A DNA stretch of 64,000 nucleotides, taken from the NCBI GenBank assembly GCA_037447655.1, contig JBBHKE010000013.1, positions 62,001 through 126,000 on the forward strand. The letters run 5' to 3'. Positions within the stretch are counted from its first letter, which is position 1. Every line of letters begins with the position of its first letter. The stretch is from Zygnema cylindricum. Taxonomy: Eukaryota; Streptophyta; Zygnematophyceae; Zygnematales; Zygnemataceae. Below, in pieces: positions 34,101-45,510 of the stretch. The notes beneath the pieces were generated by a model, which was not told the origin of the DNA, searched no databases, and worked only from the letters and a program-made list of their open reading frames with translations. The translations under genes and the position numbers were made by a program.

Positions 34101-34670
34101 ATTAGGGAATGGTGTACGTATTTCAGTAGATAGAGTATTGACCGTAGAAAACCTATTGCAATTTATATTAATTTTTGTTGATCCACACAATAACAATGTA
34201 GTTCTATCTCGATTTAAACTGGATTTACAGTTAGAGTAGTTTCCATTATAAGCAAGCATACAATTAATAATGTGGAATTGTCTCCTTTTACTCCCAGCAT
34301 GTGTGAAAAGTACGTTGGTTCTCGATTCACGTTGGTTGTAAACCTTTGTTATTTCTTGACTACCAGATGGAAAAAATGGCAAATTCTTGAAATTATCATC
34401 GATTTTGTCGTTTGTCAAGCTCCAAAGTCCTAGATTCAAAGCTCTTGTTGATAACTCTTTTTGTAACTCTTTAGAGCTCGATTTGAGAGAATCATGGTTT
34501 TTAGCAAAATCAAAATTAGCGTTTAAGTTGCTCAATTTTTGAACTGAATTAAGATTTGCATTAGAAACATGCAAGTAACTGTGAAAAGAATCGAGAGATT
34601 TTGATGAAGTATAAAAATGGTCAAGCGTGTGAGGAGCAGCGTGAAAACCGGTGAAGGAGGAGGCCGCCAT
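28162..34670 (-). CDS. plastid-type GNAT-family N-acetyltransferase, 8 exons
   Basis: Exons in transcription order: 34670-33747, 32368-32316, 31947-31911, 31232-31161, 30632-30510, 29314-29155, 28961-28885, 28248-28162 (TAA at 28164-28162). All junctions are GT-AG, phases agree throughout, and the sum is 1533 bases (510 residues). Residues 1-60 are Ser/Ala/His-rich with few acids, like a chloroplast transit peptide; to about 285 the protein is Asn/Ser-rich and unrecognised. The GNAT part has AAWLRAES, YVDSFKKRFAEQ, EFMGLKKR, SLKCICFVA, GTLDLSLRQL, then motif A YGYIANVCVQKKARRRGIA (acetyl-CoA loop) and motif B LGNKPAYNLYIQTGFE. Plant plastid GNATs share this arrangement and acetylate lysines and N termini. 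The exon 6 start could be 29305 instead of 29314 (both phase 0). The long N terminus is unusual. Confidence 0.88.
29660..29806. repeat. foldback element in GNAT intron 5
   Basis: AATAACTGGCGTTATTGGCC on the left and its near inverse (GGCCAGTAACGCCAGTAAT) on the right enclose about 100 AT-rich bases. No coding capacity; MITE-like. Confidence 0.6.
30062..30215. repeat. GGAA microsatellite in GNAT intron 5
   Basis: About 20 perfect GGAA units (30080-30148) followed by GAAA-rich units. Open frames over it are products of the repeat and are not genes. Confidence 0.9.
30361..30510. repeat. tandem repeat abutting a GNAT splice donor
   Basis: ATGACTTTGTCCCCAGGAAA recurs four times with spacers of 20-35 bases. 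In transcript sense the array begins right after the donor of exon 5, and its CCTGG-type unit resembles the exon end CCTGGG|GT. Confidence 0.7.
31550..31895. repeat. degenerate minisatellite in GNAT intron 3
   Basis: Units like ACACTAATAATTCCTTTAC repeat about 15 times with variation over 345 bases, ending just downstream (in transcript sense) of the 37-base exon 3. Confidence 0.7.
32455..32950. repeat. minisatellite in GNAT intron 1
   Basis: GTAAAGAAACAGACATT-type units of about 17-20 bases repeat more than 20 times. The unit is unrelated to the intron 3 array. Confidence 0.75.
33217..33426. mobile_element. divergent MITE in GNAT intron 1
   Basis: Inverted ends CTGCCCATCGCTACTAGTGT and TTGCCCATCACTATTAGTGT lie between TA dinucleotides. 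The inner part ATCGCTATTAGTGTT is shared with the TA-type MITE family, so this is a related subfamily. Confidence 0.55.
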
Positions 34671-34822
34671 GGATCGACAAATGATGGTAAAAGAGAGAGC
34701 ATGAAATTTAGTGTGGCTTATTTAACCAACAATTTGTAAATGTGAGAGGAAAGACTTTTCGAAGAGAAGGAGAGCATCAATGCACACAACACGACGCTTG
34801 AACTTTGAGTGTTACGGTACAG

Positions 34823-35043
34823 TACACCATGTATCGCTATTAGTGCTGATAATTTTTTCGCCACTTAAAACATGTTTTATCCGTACACTCTTATCCGAGT
34901 CTCAATTTTGGACCGTCAATTGGAAGCTGAGAATCTTACCTTTCAATCGCCACCGTCCGATCTAAAACCCAACATGCGTGTACGGAGAAAAGCTGTTTAA
35001 AGAGACGAAAAAAACATCAGCACTAATAACGATTCACGGTGTA
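34823..35043. mobile_element. TA-type MITE, copy 2
   Basis: 221 bp bounded by TACACCATGTATCGCTATTA and its inverse ending CGGTGTA, placed about 150 bp upstream of the GNAT start codon. Inner arms GTACACTC / GTGTACGGAG continue the inverted repeat. Confidence 0.78.
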
Positions 35044-35144
35044 ATGTAGTGAAATCGATGCAGTCCTGTACTGAATCTTGCAATTTTCGCGCTACGGAAA
35101 CCTTGTCTGTAGTGCGCATGTAATACGTTTTACCGCGATTCTTA

Positions 35145-36090
35145 GGGCGTGTGCCCATGTAACCGAAATTTTGAAACGTTACTTTGGAATTTAGCGCAGA
35201 TTTTACGGTGTACTTTTCAAAATGTTCCTATGTCATTCATTACTTGCGCTTTCATTACTTCAAATTTGTGACAGTCGTAGACGTCTACAATATGTGCGAC
35301 AGACTACGAAACGAAATGTAGATTACTGCGAAACTTCCTAAAATAAGTGACGTCTACAAAAACGGCGACGGTTGTAGACGTCGAGGTTTTTCTGACATCG
35401 GAGATGTTTAGGGTTTTGACGTTGCGAAGTCACGCCACGCTATGACGTCATTAGTACGTAAACATTCCGCCATGGCTTCCGATTTCTTTTATTTATCTTT
35501 TATCATTCGATATGCCGTCAAACTACGACCAAAGATATTCAAAAAAAAGATAAAAAAATATATCTTTCATTTTAAACCATCATTGCCGCATTTCATTTAG
35601 GGGAGAGAGACATAAGAGCGATCGAGTGAGAAAGAGGAAGAGAGACGAGGACGACGTAAACTTTTGCAAAGGACCCATGAAGGAAAGTGGAGGTCCGAGA
35701 CCCCTGCAAGTTTTTTTCCGTACAAGTTTGTCATTTTCTTATGTGCATGCTCGTGACGAGCAGTGAAAAAAATAGCGTGTACTTTCCTTCGTGCAAATTT
35801 TTTTGAAAACGTTTGACGCATGCAATCCAGGTTTCCTATTCGTCAATAGGATGTTATTTTGATTAAAATCAGGTCGCGATTTGATTCCAGTGCAAGTGTG
35901 AAGATGAGCTGGAAATGGGTCGCGTTGATAATAACGCCAAATTGCCGTACCTTCCAAGTTCCAAGATGACGCAAAATGTACTTGTGTTTTTGCCCATTTT
36001 TCGTACGGCGTAATATTTTCTCGTTGGAAGTCCCATTTTCTGTGTAAACGACGGGAAAAAACCCTTACTTGAACACATGGGCACACGCCC
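35145..36090. mobile_element. Harbinger-like MITE T1 (946 bp)
   Basis: Ends GGGCGTGTGCCCATGT on both sides in inverted orientation, flanked by TTA (35142-35144 and 36091-36093). A TTA duplication plus GGG-start ends fit PIF/Harbinger. The interior shares blocks with T2-T4 (GTCTACAACCGTC-like motifs, AGTGGAGGTCCGAGACCCC). No transposase. Confidence 0.82.
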
Positions 36091-36567
36091 TTAGTGCGAT
36101 CAAAATGAGCAGTTGGATTGGATATAGGTACCGAATGACGCGTTATGAAATTCATTTACACATACCAGTTGTTAAAGATGCACTTTAAAACCCGTATTTT
36201 ACTATATGCGTATAATATTATAAAGACAAAGCACATTATATCCCTGACGTCATCTGACATTTAGTACGCATGTCCGTATGCACGTCAGAATTTTTCTGAC
36301 AGCGATCCTGAAGTTGGCGCATAAAGGCTGTGCAGATAGTAAGGGCAGGAGTACATGAACTCTAAGTTGATTACCTGCTCATCACATCGGTGACAGCACC
36401 ACCGACAAACTAAACGCTGACTCTGATTTGTCTTTTCTACAACATTCAAATTGTTGTTTTCCCGTTTCAACGCTGGATAGAATTTAAGCGCGTTAGATTC
36501 TTGCATTTTAAATCTAAAAAACAGTATATAAATTATAGACCTTCAGTCTCCTTTCTGGAAACCCTTA

Positions 36568-37528
36568 GGGTACGTCCCCATGTATTATTCTGTCGTTTTC
36601 ACCCAAAACGCAGTTTCGTAACACAAAAACTTTAACCGTACAATAAAATCAATTCTTTAAAAGTACAGCAAACGTCAATTCGATACTTTGACTGTACTTC
36701 ATATTTGTCGTCATGTTAACAAATTTTGGCGTTTTCCTTTTTTCGACTCCCGGGCAAGAGAATCCAGCCCGTCAAAAAACTTCATCGAAAATCACCTCGC
36801 GACTCGATTTGAGGGAAAGTACCACCCAAAAAACGAATGAAAAACGGTCCACGCAAGCGCCACACGAGTGGTAAAATTTTAAGACGAGGGAGAGCACTCG
36901 CTATTTTTCTCCCTGCCCGTCACGTGCATGTACGGAAACGACGAGCATGTACGGAAAAAAATCTGCAGGGGTCTCGGACCTCCACTTTCATTCATGGGTC
37001 CTTCGCAGAATTTTGCGCCGTCGTCGCCTCTCCCCTCTCCCTCTCACACTATCGCTTTTATCTCACACTTTTTAGAATGAAAATCGTTAATGCTGATATT
37101 AAATGAAAGATATTTAAAAAATAATTCTTTTGACTACCTTTATGTATATTTTTATGGCAAGTCAAGTGAAAAAAGTCGGAAAAACGAAATCGGATAGCCA
37201 TGGCAGAAAGTTCTTGAATTTTGTGACGTCGACGTTGTCACAAGTGAGCATGGCGTCACAATGTCACAAAACCGTAACCTTATGCCATGTCACAAAATTA
37301 CAAAAATCTAGACGTCTACAACCGTCACTAATTTTGTTGACGTCACCAATTGTCGGAAGATTGGTAGTCGTCTTCAACCGTCACAAAGTTGTACCTACGT
37401 CTACAACTGTCACATTTCAAAGTTCTTATTTCATTTTCGCACATAGGGACGCTTTTCAGAGTAGTACGGAACACTTCACTACAGTCCAAAATACTTTTTC
37501 AAAGTATCTCTTACATGGGGACATACCC
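36568..37528. mobile_element. Harbinger-like MITE T2 (961 bp)
   Basis: Ends GGGTACGTCCCCATGTA and GGGTATGTCCCCATGTA, with TTA duplications at 36565-36567 and 37529-37531. Interior contains GGTCTCGGACCTCCACTTTC and GTGACGTCGACG blocks shared with T1 and T3. Confidence 0.82.
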
Positions 37529-37565
37529 TTATATAGGCGGTGTGTTTGTCATCGTTTTTTTCTGT

Positions 37566-37893
37566 CCGACGGCCGTACCGTTGGCACAATGTAACGTTGT
37601 CGTCCGTCAGCAGTACAGACCGTCGTACCGCTGGCACAATGTAACGTTGCCGTCCGTCCGCAGTACGGATCGTTGTACCACTGGCACAATATAACGTTGT
37701 CGGCCATCAATAGTACAGACCGTCGTACCGCTGGCACAATGTAACGTTGCCGTCCGTCCGCAATACGGATCCTTGTACCGCTGGCACAATGTAACGTTGC
37801 CGTCAACTGACTCTACGAACGCAGTACGGATCGCTGTACCGCAGGCACAATGTAACGTTGCCGTCAACTGACTCTACGAACGACTACTACGAA
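37566..37893. repeat. 50-bp minisatellite, six units
   Basis: GGCACAATGTAACGTTG starts units at 37583, 37633, 37683, 37733, 37783 and 37844. The first four spacings are exactly 50 and the last is 61 because of an 11-base insertion (AACTGACTCTACGAAC stretch), which recurs after unit six. Confidence 0.88.
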
Positions 37894-39480
37894 TGACTAC
37901 AGGAAAAGGTACGGGACCATCCAAGGAAAAGGTACGGGTGTTCGTTTTTGTAACGGGCATGAAAAATGGGCATGAAAAACGGGCATGATAAACTGGACAA
38001 GTTGTGCGTGCGTTCTTTCCGAGGTCGACAATACCATTTTGGATTGAACTCGGCAAAAGGTTGGGGACTGTAGCTCACTCGAATCCGTACATTGTCGTAC
38101 CATTTGGTACCGTTTCTTTTGGTTTTCTCAAAAAAAAAACTGAGAATCATCTTGATTCTCCAAGGGTCGAGGAGTAACCATTGACCGTTCGATCTTATCG
38201 ATTTCGCCCCGAGGAGTGACCACCGCCATCCACCGTCCTTAAGGAGGACGGTTGCCTACAATCGCTATCCCTGGATAATAAAGATAAATGCCACGATAGA
38301 CAACCAATGCACATTTGCCACGTGGCATAGACCATGTGACTTCCGACAAGGTGGACGGAGATCTACCAAATCCACCAAAATTCCTTTGCCGAATATTTCT
38401 TGTCACGCTCCCTTTGCCTTTCTTTTGGCCCATTAGGGTGGCGTTCTATCAGGATTTTCTGTAATTGTACGGCCAACATTACAGGATGCTACATTTTGAA
38501 CGTTGTTCTTTCGCGCGGGGTGTGTAATCCACGTGTTCAGAAATAATCGGTACCACGTAAGATAAGATCGTATATTGAAAATCATCAAATATTTTTTACA
38601 CCGACCAACTTCAACTCGAAATCTCATCTGCATACCATGTAGGTGCAGACCAGGGCATCGTACTACACAAATCTTTGCAAACCATAGTTCAAAAGTAGGT
38701 GAAAGTTGGCCCATACAATATGCCTATTGTATGCAAAACATACAATATGACTTTAAGACCCATATTGTATTCGGACCTATTCAGACCAATTAAAACATTC
38801 GGACCAAAAATTGTTATTTTCACCGTCACATTCAGACGACCGGACGGTCGCTGATCAAAGTGGCGATCTAAGAAGATCACATGAAAAGCCCATTACACAA
38901 CTTAGGATAAAGGCACCCACCAAAGGCCTACCATAAAAACGCCTACTTTTGAACTATGTTGCAAACGCTTGTCAAATGCCAGCTCATTTTTTTTATAATT
39001 TCTGCTTTTTCGCGTGACCAATGAGCGCTTCCACAAATAGTGTGACGGATGACCGGTAACAAAAATAGCGCGACGGAAGTTCGTTACAAGATTACTTTTG
39101 TGATTTCGGTTGGATTTTTTAATATATATATCATGTGCAAAAAAAATCGATTTCCGTTGGTTGCCATCCTGACACGTATGTTCATTATCTAACGTGTCGC
39201 GGCTCAATTTTTTATGTAAATGGTGATGTACCTCCTCGAGGTACATCATCATTTACAAAAACTTTCGACGCGAATGCTTCGCGAAAAAACATCCAACGGG
39301 CATTGTTACCTCCCATACCTTTGGAGAATATTGGCAAGATTCTCTGTAATGTTGTTCGCTCATAAAAACAAAATAGGAAGTACGGCATAGAGCGGAGAGG
39401 TCTAGATTTTTGTAAACAACCTCACTTTTCGTCTGATGGAACGCCACTCTTAGTGGTTCGCCGCACTCTTCACAATTTTC
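37894..39480. other. spacer without recognisable gene
   Basis: No supported coding region. A 42-base near-perfect palindrome lies at 39215-39256, centred on CCTCGAGG. Confidence 0.5.
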
Positions 39481-39483
39481 TTA

Positions 39484-40432
39484 GGGTACTTTCGCATGTA
39501 CAGTTATTTTATGTCGTTTTCATCCATAACTTAAGAAGAAACGAAAAAATTCGCAGTCGTACTAAAAAATTGAAATTACCACTGTACAAGTTGCGTAACC
39601 TTTAAACTTTATATGTATTGAAGTTTGTCGTCTAGCGCGATGCAGTTTGTAGTCTTGCACGTTTCGACACACTTTCGCGTCCTTCCACTCATCTTCAAAC
39701 TTAATATAAAATAACCTTGCGAGGTGATTTTAAATAAAGTTCCATGACGTGAGCGAATGGGCAGATGCTTTCGCACGTGTCGAAAGTTTTTGACATTTTT
39801 TGAGCGAGTACCAAAAAACAAACCCGTTGCAAGTTTCCAACCTGTGCGCGACTTTTTTCCGTGCGTTTTTTTCTCGTACAGGGGCCATGGAGGTGGTCTC
39901 GACCAACGGACGCCATTTCGCAAAAGCGAAGTCTGTGAAAGCGCCTCTCTCTCACCCTCTCCCACTACCGGGTCTATTCCACAATACTTGCAATGAAAAA
40001 CGTCAATAATGGTATCAAATGAAAGATATCTAAAAATAATTTCTTTTGACTATCTTTGGGCGTATTTTGATGGCAAGTAGAGCGAGAAAAGAGTAAAAAA
40101 CAAAATCAGGAAATCATGCGGAAAGTTTTAGAATTTGTGACGTCGACGCTGTCACAATTTGAGCGTAACGTCAAAATGTCACAAACCCTAAACATCTATA
40201 ATGTCACAAGTAGCTAGGTGCCTACAACCGTCCCTATTTTGTAAACACCATCAATTGTCGCGAGTTTTGTAGTCCTCTACAACCGTCACAAATTACACCC
40301 ACATCTACATCCATCACAATCTAAAGTAACGATTTTATTAATTTACATACGAATGCTCTGAAAGTAGTATGGAGAATCCTCGCTAAAAACAAAGTTACAA
40401 AACTAAAGTTTCGATTACATGCGAAAGTACCC
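39484..40432. mobile_element. Harbinger-like MITE T3 (949 bp)
   Basis: Ends GGGTACTTTCGCATGTA on both sides (17 of 17), TTA at 39481-39483 and 40433-40435. Interior resembles T2. Confidence 0.83.
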
Positions 40433-40435
40433 TTA

Positions 40436-41366
40436 GTTTGATAAAATATTAAAATCCGTAGTTTCTACATTTGAATAAATACCACATTTCAGGATATGCT
40501 TCATGTGTTCCAAAACAGAAAATTCCGATTGCGTCAGATGCGCGGTCTCAAGACGTACACCCGGAATAGAAAACAAAACAAATCGGGTGACTCGGCTATG
40601 GTTCAAACACATGGAGCTTAAAATTTCGGACCAAAATCTCAAAGTTTTCCCTTTTAACGTTTTGCCAAACGATACCAAGTCTCCAAAGAAAATAGGATGG
40701 ACATGAAATTTCAAATTTGGCTATTTCATTAGCAACAAAAATAATAGGATAGATAGGAAATAATAATTGGATAAATAGGATGGACGTGAAATTTCTTTTT
40801 CCCGTGAAGGTCTTGTACTTGGCACATACATATAGAAACGTTCAAGTACAGTGAACTTTGTTAGATCCGAAAGTTTGGCCCATACCAAATATTCGGAGAG
40901 AAACCGGTATAGGTTCAATAAAAGTCGTATTAAGCGTAGTTTCATAAATACCGCAGAACTGTGGTTTCGATGGTCAAGGCTACGAGAAAGTTACGAAACT
41001 AAGGTTTCACTAGGGTTCTACTGAAACCATTTACAATGTGACACTTGTCACGTGATGTGCATTGTACCATATATTGTAAGCGATAGACGTCCATTTGTTT
41101 TCCATATTCGTCAGTGAGGATTATGTAAGGTTAGGGAAATTCAAGAAAATTTGACTAAGGAAGAAAAGAAACCACATAAGCATATCAACTGTCCATTCCA
41201 TTATTGCGAATTATAAACCTAATTCTTAAATTCATAATACATGCACAATGCAAAAAACTAAAAAATAAAAAATCAAATAAAAATCAAATAAATTATATAA
41301 CTTTGAAGTACTTCAAAAAACTAAAATTTATGTCTTGGTACATTTTGATCTCGCTATAAATTCCTC
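40436..41366. other. spacer without recognisable gene
   Basis: AT-rich; a short direct repeat (AGGATGGACRTGAAATTTC at about 40695 and 40780) is the only structure I see. Confidence 0.45.
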
Positions 41367-41369
41367 TTA

Positions 41370-43166
41370 CGGTGTGTGCCCATGTGTTCAAGTAAGGGTT
41401 TTTTCCGTCGTTTTCACAGAAAAATGGGACTTGCATTGAGAAAATCTTACGCCGTATGAAAAATGGGCAAGAACCAAAGTACATTTTGCGTCATCTTGGA
41501 ACTTGAAAAGTACGTCAAATTGGCGTTATTATCATTTCGACCCACTTCCACGTCACGCCAGTTCATCTTCACACTCTTGTACTGGAATCAAATCGCGACC
41601 TAATTTGACGAATAGAAAACCAAGATTGCACGCGTGAAACGTCTTCGATTTTTTTTGCACGTGGGAAAGTACACGCTATTTTTGTCATCGCTCGTCACGC
41701 GCATGTACGTACGAAAATGACAAGCATGTACGGAAGAAAATTCGTTGGGGTCTCGGACCCCCACTTTCATTCATGGGTCCTTTGCAAAAGTTTACGCCGT
41801 CCTCGTCTCTCCCCCTCTTTCTCACCCGACCGCTCCTTTTTCTCTCTTCTCTAAATGAAATGCAACAATAATAGTATCAAATGAAAGATACATTTTTTTT
41901 CATTTTTTTGAATATTTTTGGTCTTACTTTGACGGCATATCGAATGATAAAAGATAAGAAAAATACCGAGAAGGAGTGTTGGGTATCGAGGACCTTTTGC
42001 CGATATTCGATATATATCGCATTTCAGGTACCCGATAATTGATATATCGCTTCGATATATCGAAAATAAAAATATCGCGATATATCGCCGATATATCGTA
42101 TCGCCGATATATCGAGGCATTAAAAAAATAAAAAAATGAAAATTTTCACAGTTCTCCAAAGTCACGTGCCTTCGGGACAAGGTGACCGTAAAATCTTTGC
42201 CGAAAAGAAACACGGTTTTTTCCTGAAAGTCAACAGAGCGAAGGAGATCTCAGTCAACAGAGCGAAGGAGATCTCAGGTACATTGACGCGGTACACTTGC
42301 GAAGTTCACGTACATAATACGCAAGTACGGATTTCCATACGAAAATGGTCGGTTTTCAAATCTTTGACGATTTTAAAGATTTGATCGTCAACTTTCAAGG
42401 AACCACTCAAATCAGAACACGTATGTAAAAACTTGTTTACAGACGATACACGATGCAATCGAGGCCTCTGTAATACATAAATTTTGCTGTTTGTACTATT
42501 ACAGAGACCTCTTGATGTAACCATACCCCAAATAAGTAATTATATGAACTATAGAATTAGTACTTTTTTGTCGGTTACATTTTGCGGCGTCTACCTTTAA
42601 GTCACGGAACGAAAATCACGTCGTACGTGGCGTATCAGACAATTTTTCTTTTTCGCTAAAATTACATTATATAGAAATATAAAATAGTAAATTAAAAAAA
42701 ATACTATATATCGCGATAATTTATGTTGGTCTCGGTACGATATATCGAGGAGTCTGCTCGATCGATATTCGATATATCGAATATCGAAATTATCGCGATA
42801 TGAATTTACCCGATTCCCGACACTACCGAAAAGCCACGGAGAAAAGTTTACGTACTGATGACGTCACAAGGTAGCATAACTTAGGTATGTCACAAAACCC
42901 TAAACATTTACTAGGTCACAAAAACCTCGACGTCGACAACCGTCGCTGTTTTTGTAGACGTCAACAATTTTAGGAAGTTTCGTAGTCGTCTACATTTCGT
43001 TTCCTACTCCGTCGCACATTTTGTAGAGGTCTACAACTGTCACATATTTCAAGTACCAAACGTCCAAGTAACGATTGACAAAGGAACACTTTGAAAAGTA
43101 CACCGTAAAATCTGCGCTAAAATCCAAAGTAACATTCTAAAGTTTCGGTTACATAGGCACACACCC
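41370..43166. mobile_element. Harbinger-like MITE T4, interrupted by a hAT-like element
   Basis: Ends CGGTGTGTGCCCATGT and GGGTGTGTGCCTATGT, TTA at 41367-41369 and 43167-43169. Without the insert at 41974-42825 its length is about 940 bp. It is inverted relative to T1, its closest relative. Confidence 0.8.
41974..42825. mobile_element. hAT-like element T5 nested in T4 (852 bp)
   Basis: Ends GAGTGTTGGGTATCG and TAGTGTCGGGAATCG, flanked by 8-bp CCGAGAAG (41966-41973) and CCGAAAAG (42826-42833). Subterminal regions are packed with CGATATATCG palindromes. Related by its ends to the 419-bp MITE at 17447. No transposase frame. Confidence 0.78.
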
Positions 43167-43354
43167 TTAGTTCTTATGTTCTTGTAAACCAGTCGACATT
43201 GTAACAAGATGGAAGAGGAAAAGTGGAAAACTGAATTGAAATGTCAAAAAAATAAAGAAAAAATAATAAATTGAGAGAAGGAAGCAAAAAGCGACAAAGC
43301 TGAAGGCACGCGAAACGAAATAAAAGTAACTGTTGAAAGTAAGGTAAACTTTAA

Positions 43355-43690
43355 AACTCGAAAAGTACACTTTAAAACAAAAAAAGTACATTAGACGCGG
43401 CACGTCAACCTATGCAACTTTGTATCGCCGTAGGATGAAGTTTCATCTAACGGGGAGTCCTACAAAAATGGTTTCCGTACAAATTTTTGGAAGACAGAAA
43501 TATAACTTGTGTACAGTAAACTTTAAAACTGGAAAGTACATGCGACACGGTACTTCGTAACCTACATAATTTTGCTTTGCCGTGGATGAAATTTCATCCA
43601 ACGGTTAGTCCTACAAAAAAAAAATCCGTACAAAATTTTGGGACTTCAAAATATAGTTTGTAATGAACCAAACCCTAAAAATTTGCCGAG
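43355..43690. repeat. direct repeat of about 155 bp, two copies
   Basis: Blocks with AAGTACA, GCCGTRGGATGAARTTTCATC and AGTCCTACAAAAA occur in the same order from about 43370 and about 43515, roughly 85% alike. Confidence 0.6.
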
Positions 43691-44769
43691 AATTCAGCAT
43701 ACGTGCCAAAATAAACGAGATGTGATAAAAAAAGCGCCTATTTTATTTTTTTGTTGTAAAAAAAAAAAAACACAAAGAGAGTGTTTTAGAAAACACACCT
43801 TTACTTTAATATAAATTACGTCATAACCTAAAAACTACATAATACAAAAAACATGATTTAAAAAACGCCTTTCAAAAGATTTTTTCAAACCCTAAAAAAC
43901 TACAACACGACAAACGCGACTTAAAAATAACATGCCTACATTCACTGAATTCTTTTACTTCATTCTTAGATTAACAGATTTTATTTCCAAAAACGATTCG
44001 ATTCGATTCGATTTTACTTCATTCTTCACTTTAATCTCTTGTAGTATATCCGAATGTCGATTCCATAAAAGACATCGGTTGGTTACTACTGACAAACGAA
44101 CCTTCCGTATAATATTTTTCGAGTACCAAACGCTCCGAATCATCCATATCTTGGTATCCCGAAAAGGACGGAGTTTTTCTTCTGACGTACAATTGGCCCA
44201 ATCGATTCACAACTTCCGACATTGTCGGTCGGTTTTCGCTCGATCTCTCCACACATTCGGAGGCGAGGCGCGCCACCGATCGGAGATCGCCGATTGGACA
44301 GCTTTCGGAAGCGAGAAGATATGGATCGAAGATTTTTTCTTCCTCGCGAATTTTGATGAAAGCAGTCGCCTGCCCGAAAAAAGAGAGAAAAGACAGACAC
44401 ACGAAAAAAAAAAAAAAAAAACAAGTCGGAAATGTCAAAAGATCGAAGATGGAGAAAGATCAGAAATGTCGAAAAATTGAAAATGATGAAACATGGGAAA
44501 ATGTCGAAACATATTTTGTCAGTTTCTGAGTTGTTGATTTTTCAAGATTGAGATAAAAAAAAGCTCCAGTACGAGTTTAAGGGTTTTGTATAAAAGAGAA
44601 ATCTGAAAAAACAACTGAAATTTGAGAAAATTGGATTAAAATATCGGAGAAACTTTGAAATTTTGAAAACAAAAAAAAGCGAGAATTTTGAGAAAAGGAA
44701 AAAAAGAAGAGAAAAAAGAAGTTAAAATAGAAGAGAAAAAAGAAGAGACAAAAGAAGAGAAAAATAAGA

Positions 44770-44800
44770 GAAAAAAGAAGAAAAAAAAAAAAAGAAAAAA

Positions 44801-44882
<82 letters not shown>

Positions 44883-44883
44883 G

Positions 44884-44928
<45 letters not shown>
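44770..44928. repeat. long A-rich tract in a kinase intron
   Basis: Almost pure A over about 160 bases, with scattered G. Lysine-only (plus) and phenylalanine-only (minus) frames over it are artefacts. Confidence 0.9.
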
Positions 44929-44929
<1 letters not shown>

Positions 44930-45149
44930 TTTAATAAAAAACTGACCCAGCTTGCCAAACTTATATGTTGTTCGGGATCTTGTGCGTCGACAAAAGTCGG
45001 AGGTTTTCCGGTAACAAGTTCCAATAAAACCACTCCAAAACTGAAAAAATAAATAAAATAAAATATAAAAAAACATAGTTGAGTGTCGTGTAATTTTATT
45101 TATTTTTTTCGGGTTTTTTTAAGGTCTTTTCTTTCAGGTTTTTAGGGGT

Positions 45150-45510
45150 TTTATGAGTCGACAAAAGTCGGAGAACTTCCGGTAATAAGTTCATATATAT
45201 CCACTCCAAAACTGAATAATGAATAAATAAATAAAATAAAATAACATAATTGAGTGAAGATGTCAAGATTTTTTTTTTTCGAGTTTTTTTTTCGGTTTTT
45301 TTTCAGGTTTTTTAGGGCTTTTAAGTTGAAAAAGTAGGAGGTTTTCCTCTAATAAAACCACTCCAAAAAATGAAAAGAAAAAAAAAAAAAAAAAAAAAGA
45401 AAAAAAAATTGTAATTGTGTTTTTTTTTTCCCGGATTTTTTAGGGTTTCTAAGTTGAAAATTCTAGTGATAAGTTCCAATAAAGCCACTGCAAAACTGAA
45501 AAAAAAATAA
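45150..45510 (-). repeat. three decayed extra copies of a kinase exon
   Basis: Upstream (in transcript sense) of the exon at 45040-44947 lie three relatives of its first 50 bases, each with a branch/acceptor region: about 45500-45450 (FAVALLELITR), 45372-45325 (WSGFIRGKPPTFST, stop), 45215-45155 (ELITGSPPTFVD, stop). Spacing is 130-170 bases, pointing to tandem duplication of an intron-exon boundary. Confidence 0.7.

Noticed and set aside
37549-37867. Minus-strand frames with repeated CASGT and YIVPAV motifs
   Set aside because: Produced by the 50-bp minisatellite; the repeated peptide simply follows the DNA repeat.
37566-37893. CRISPR-like array
   Set aside because: Repeats are contiguous with no unique spacers, and the genome is a plant's.
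44688-45076. Lysine-rich plus-strand frame and phenylalanine-rich minus-strand frame
   Set aside because: They are translations of an A/T homopolymer tract in a kinase intron.
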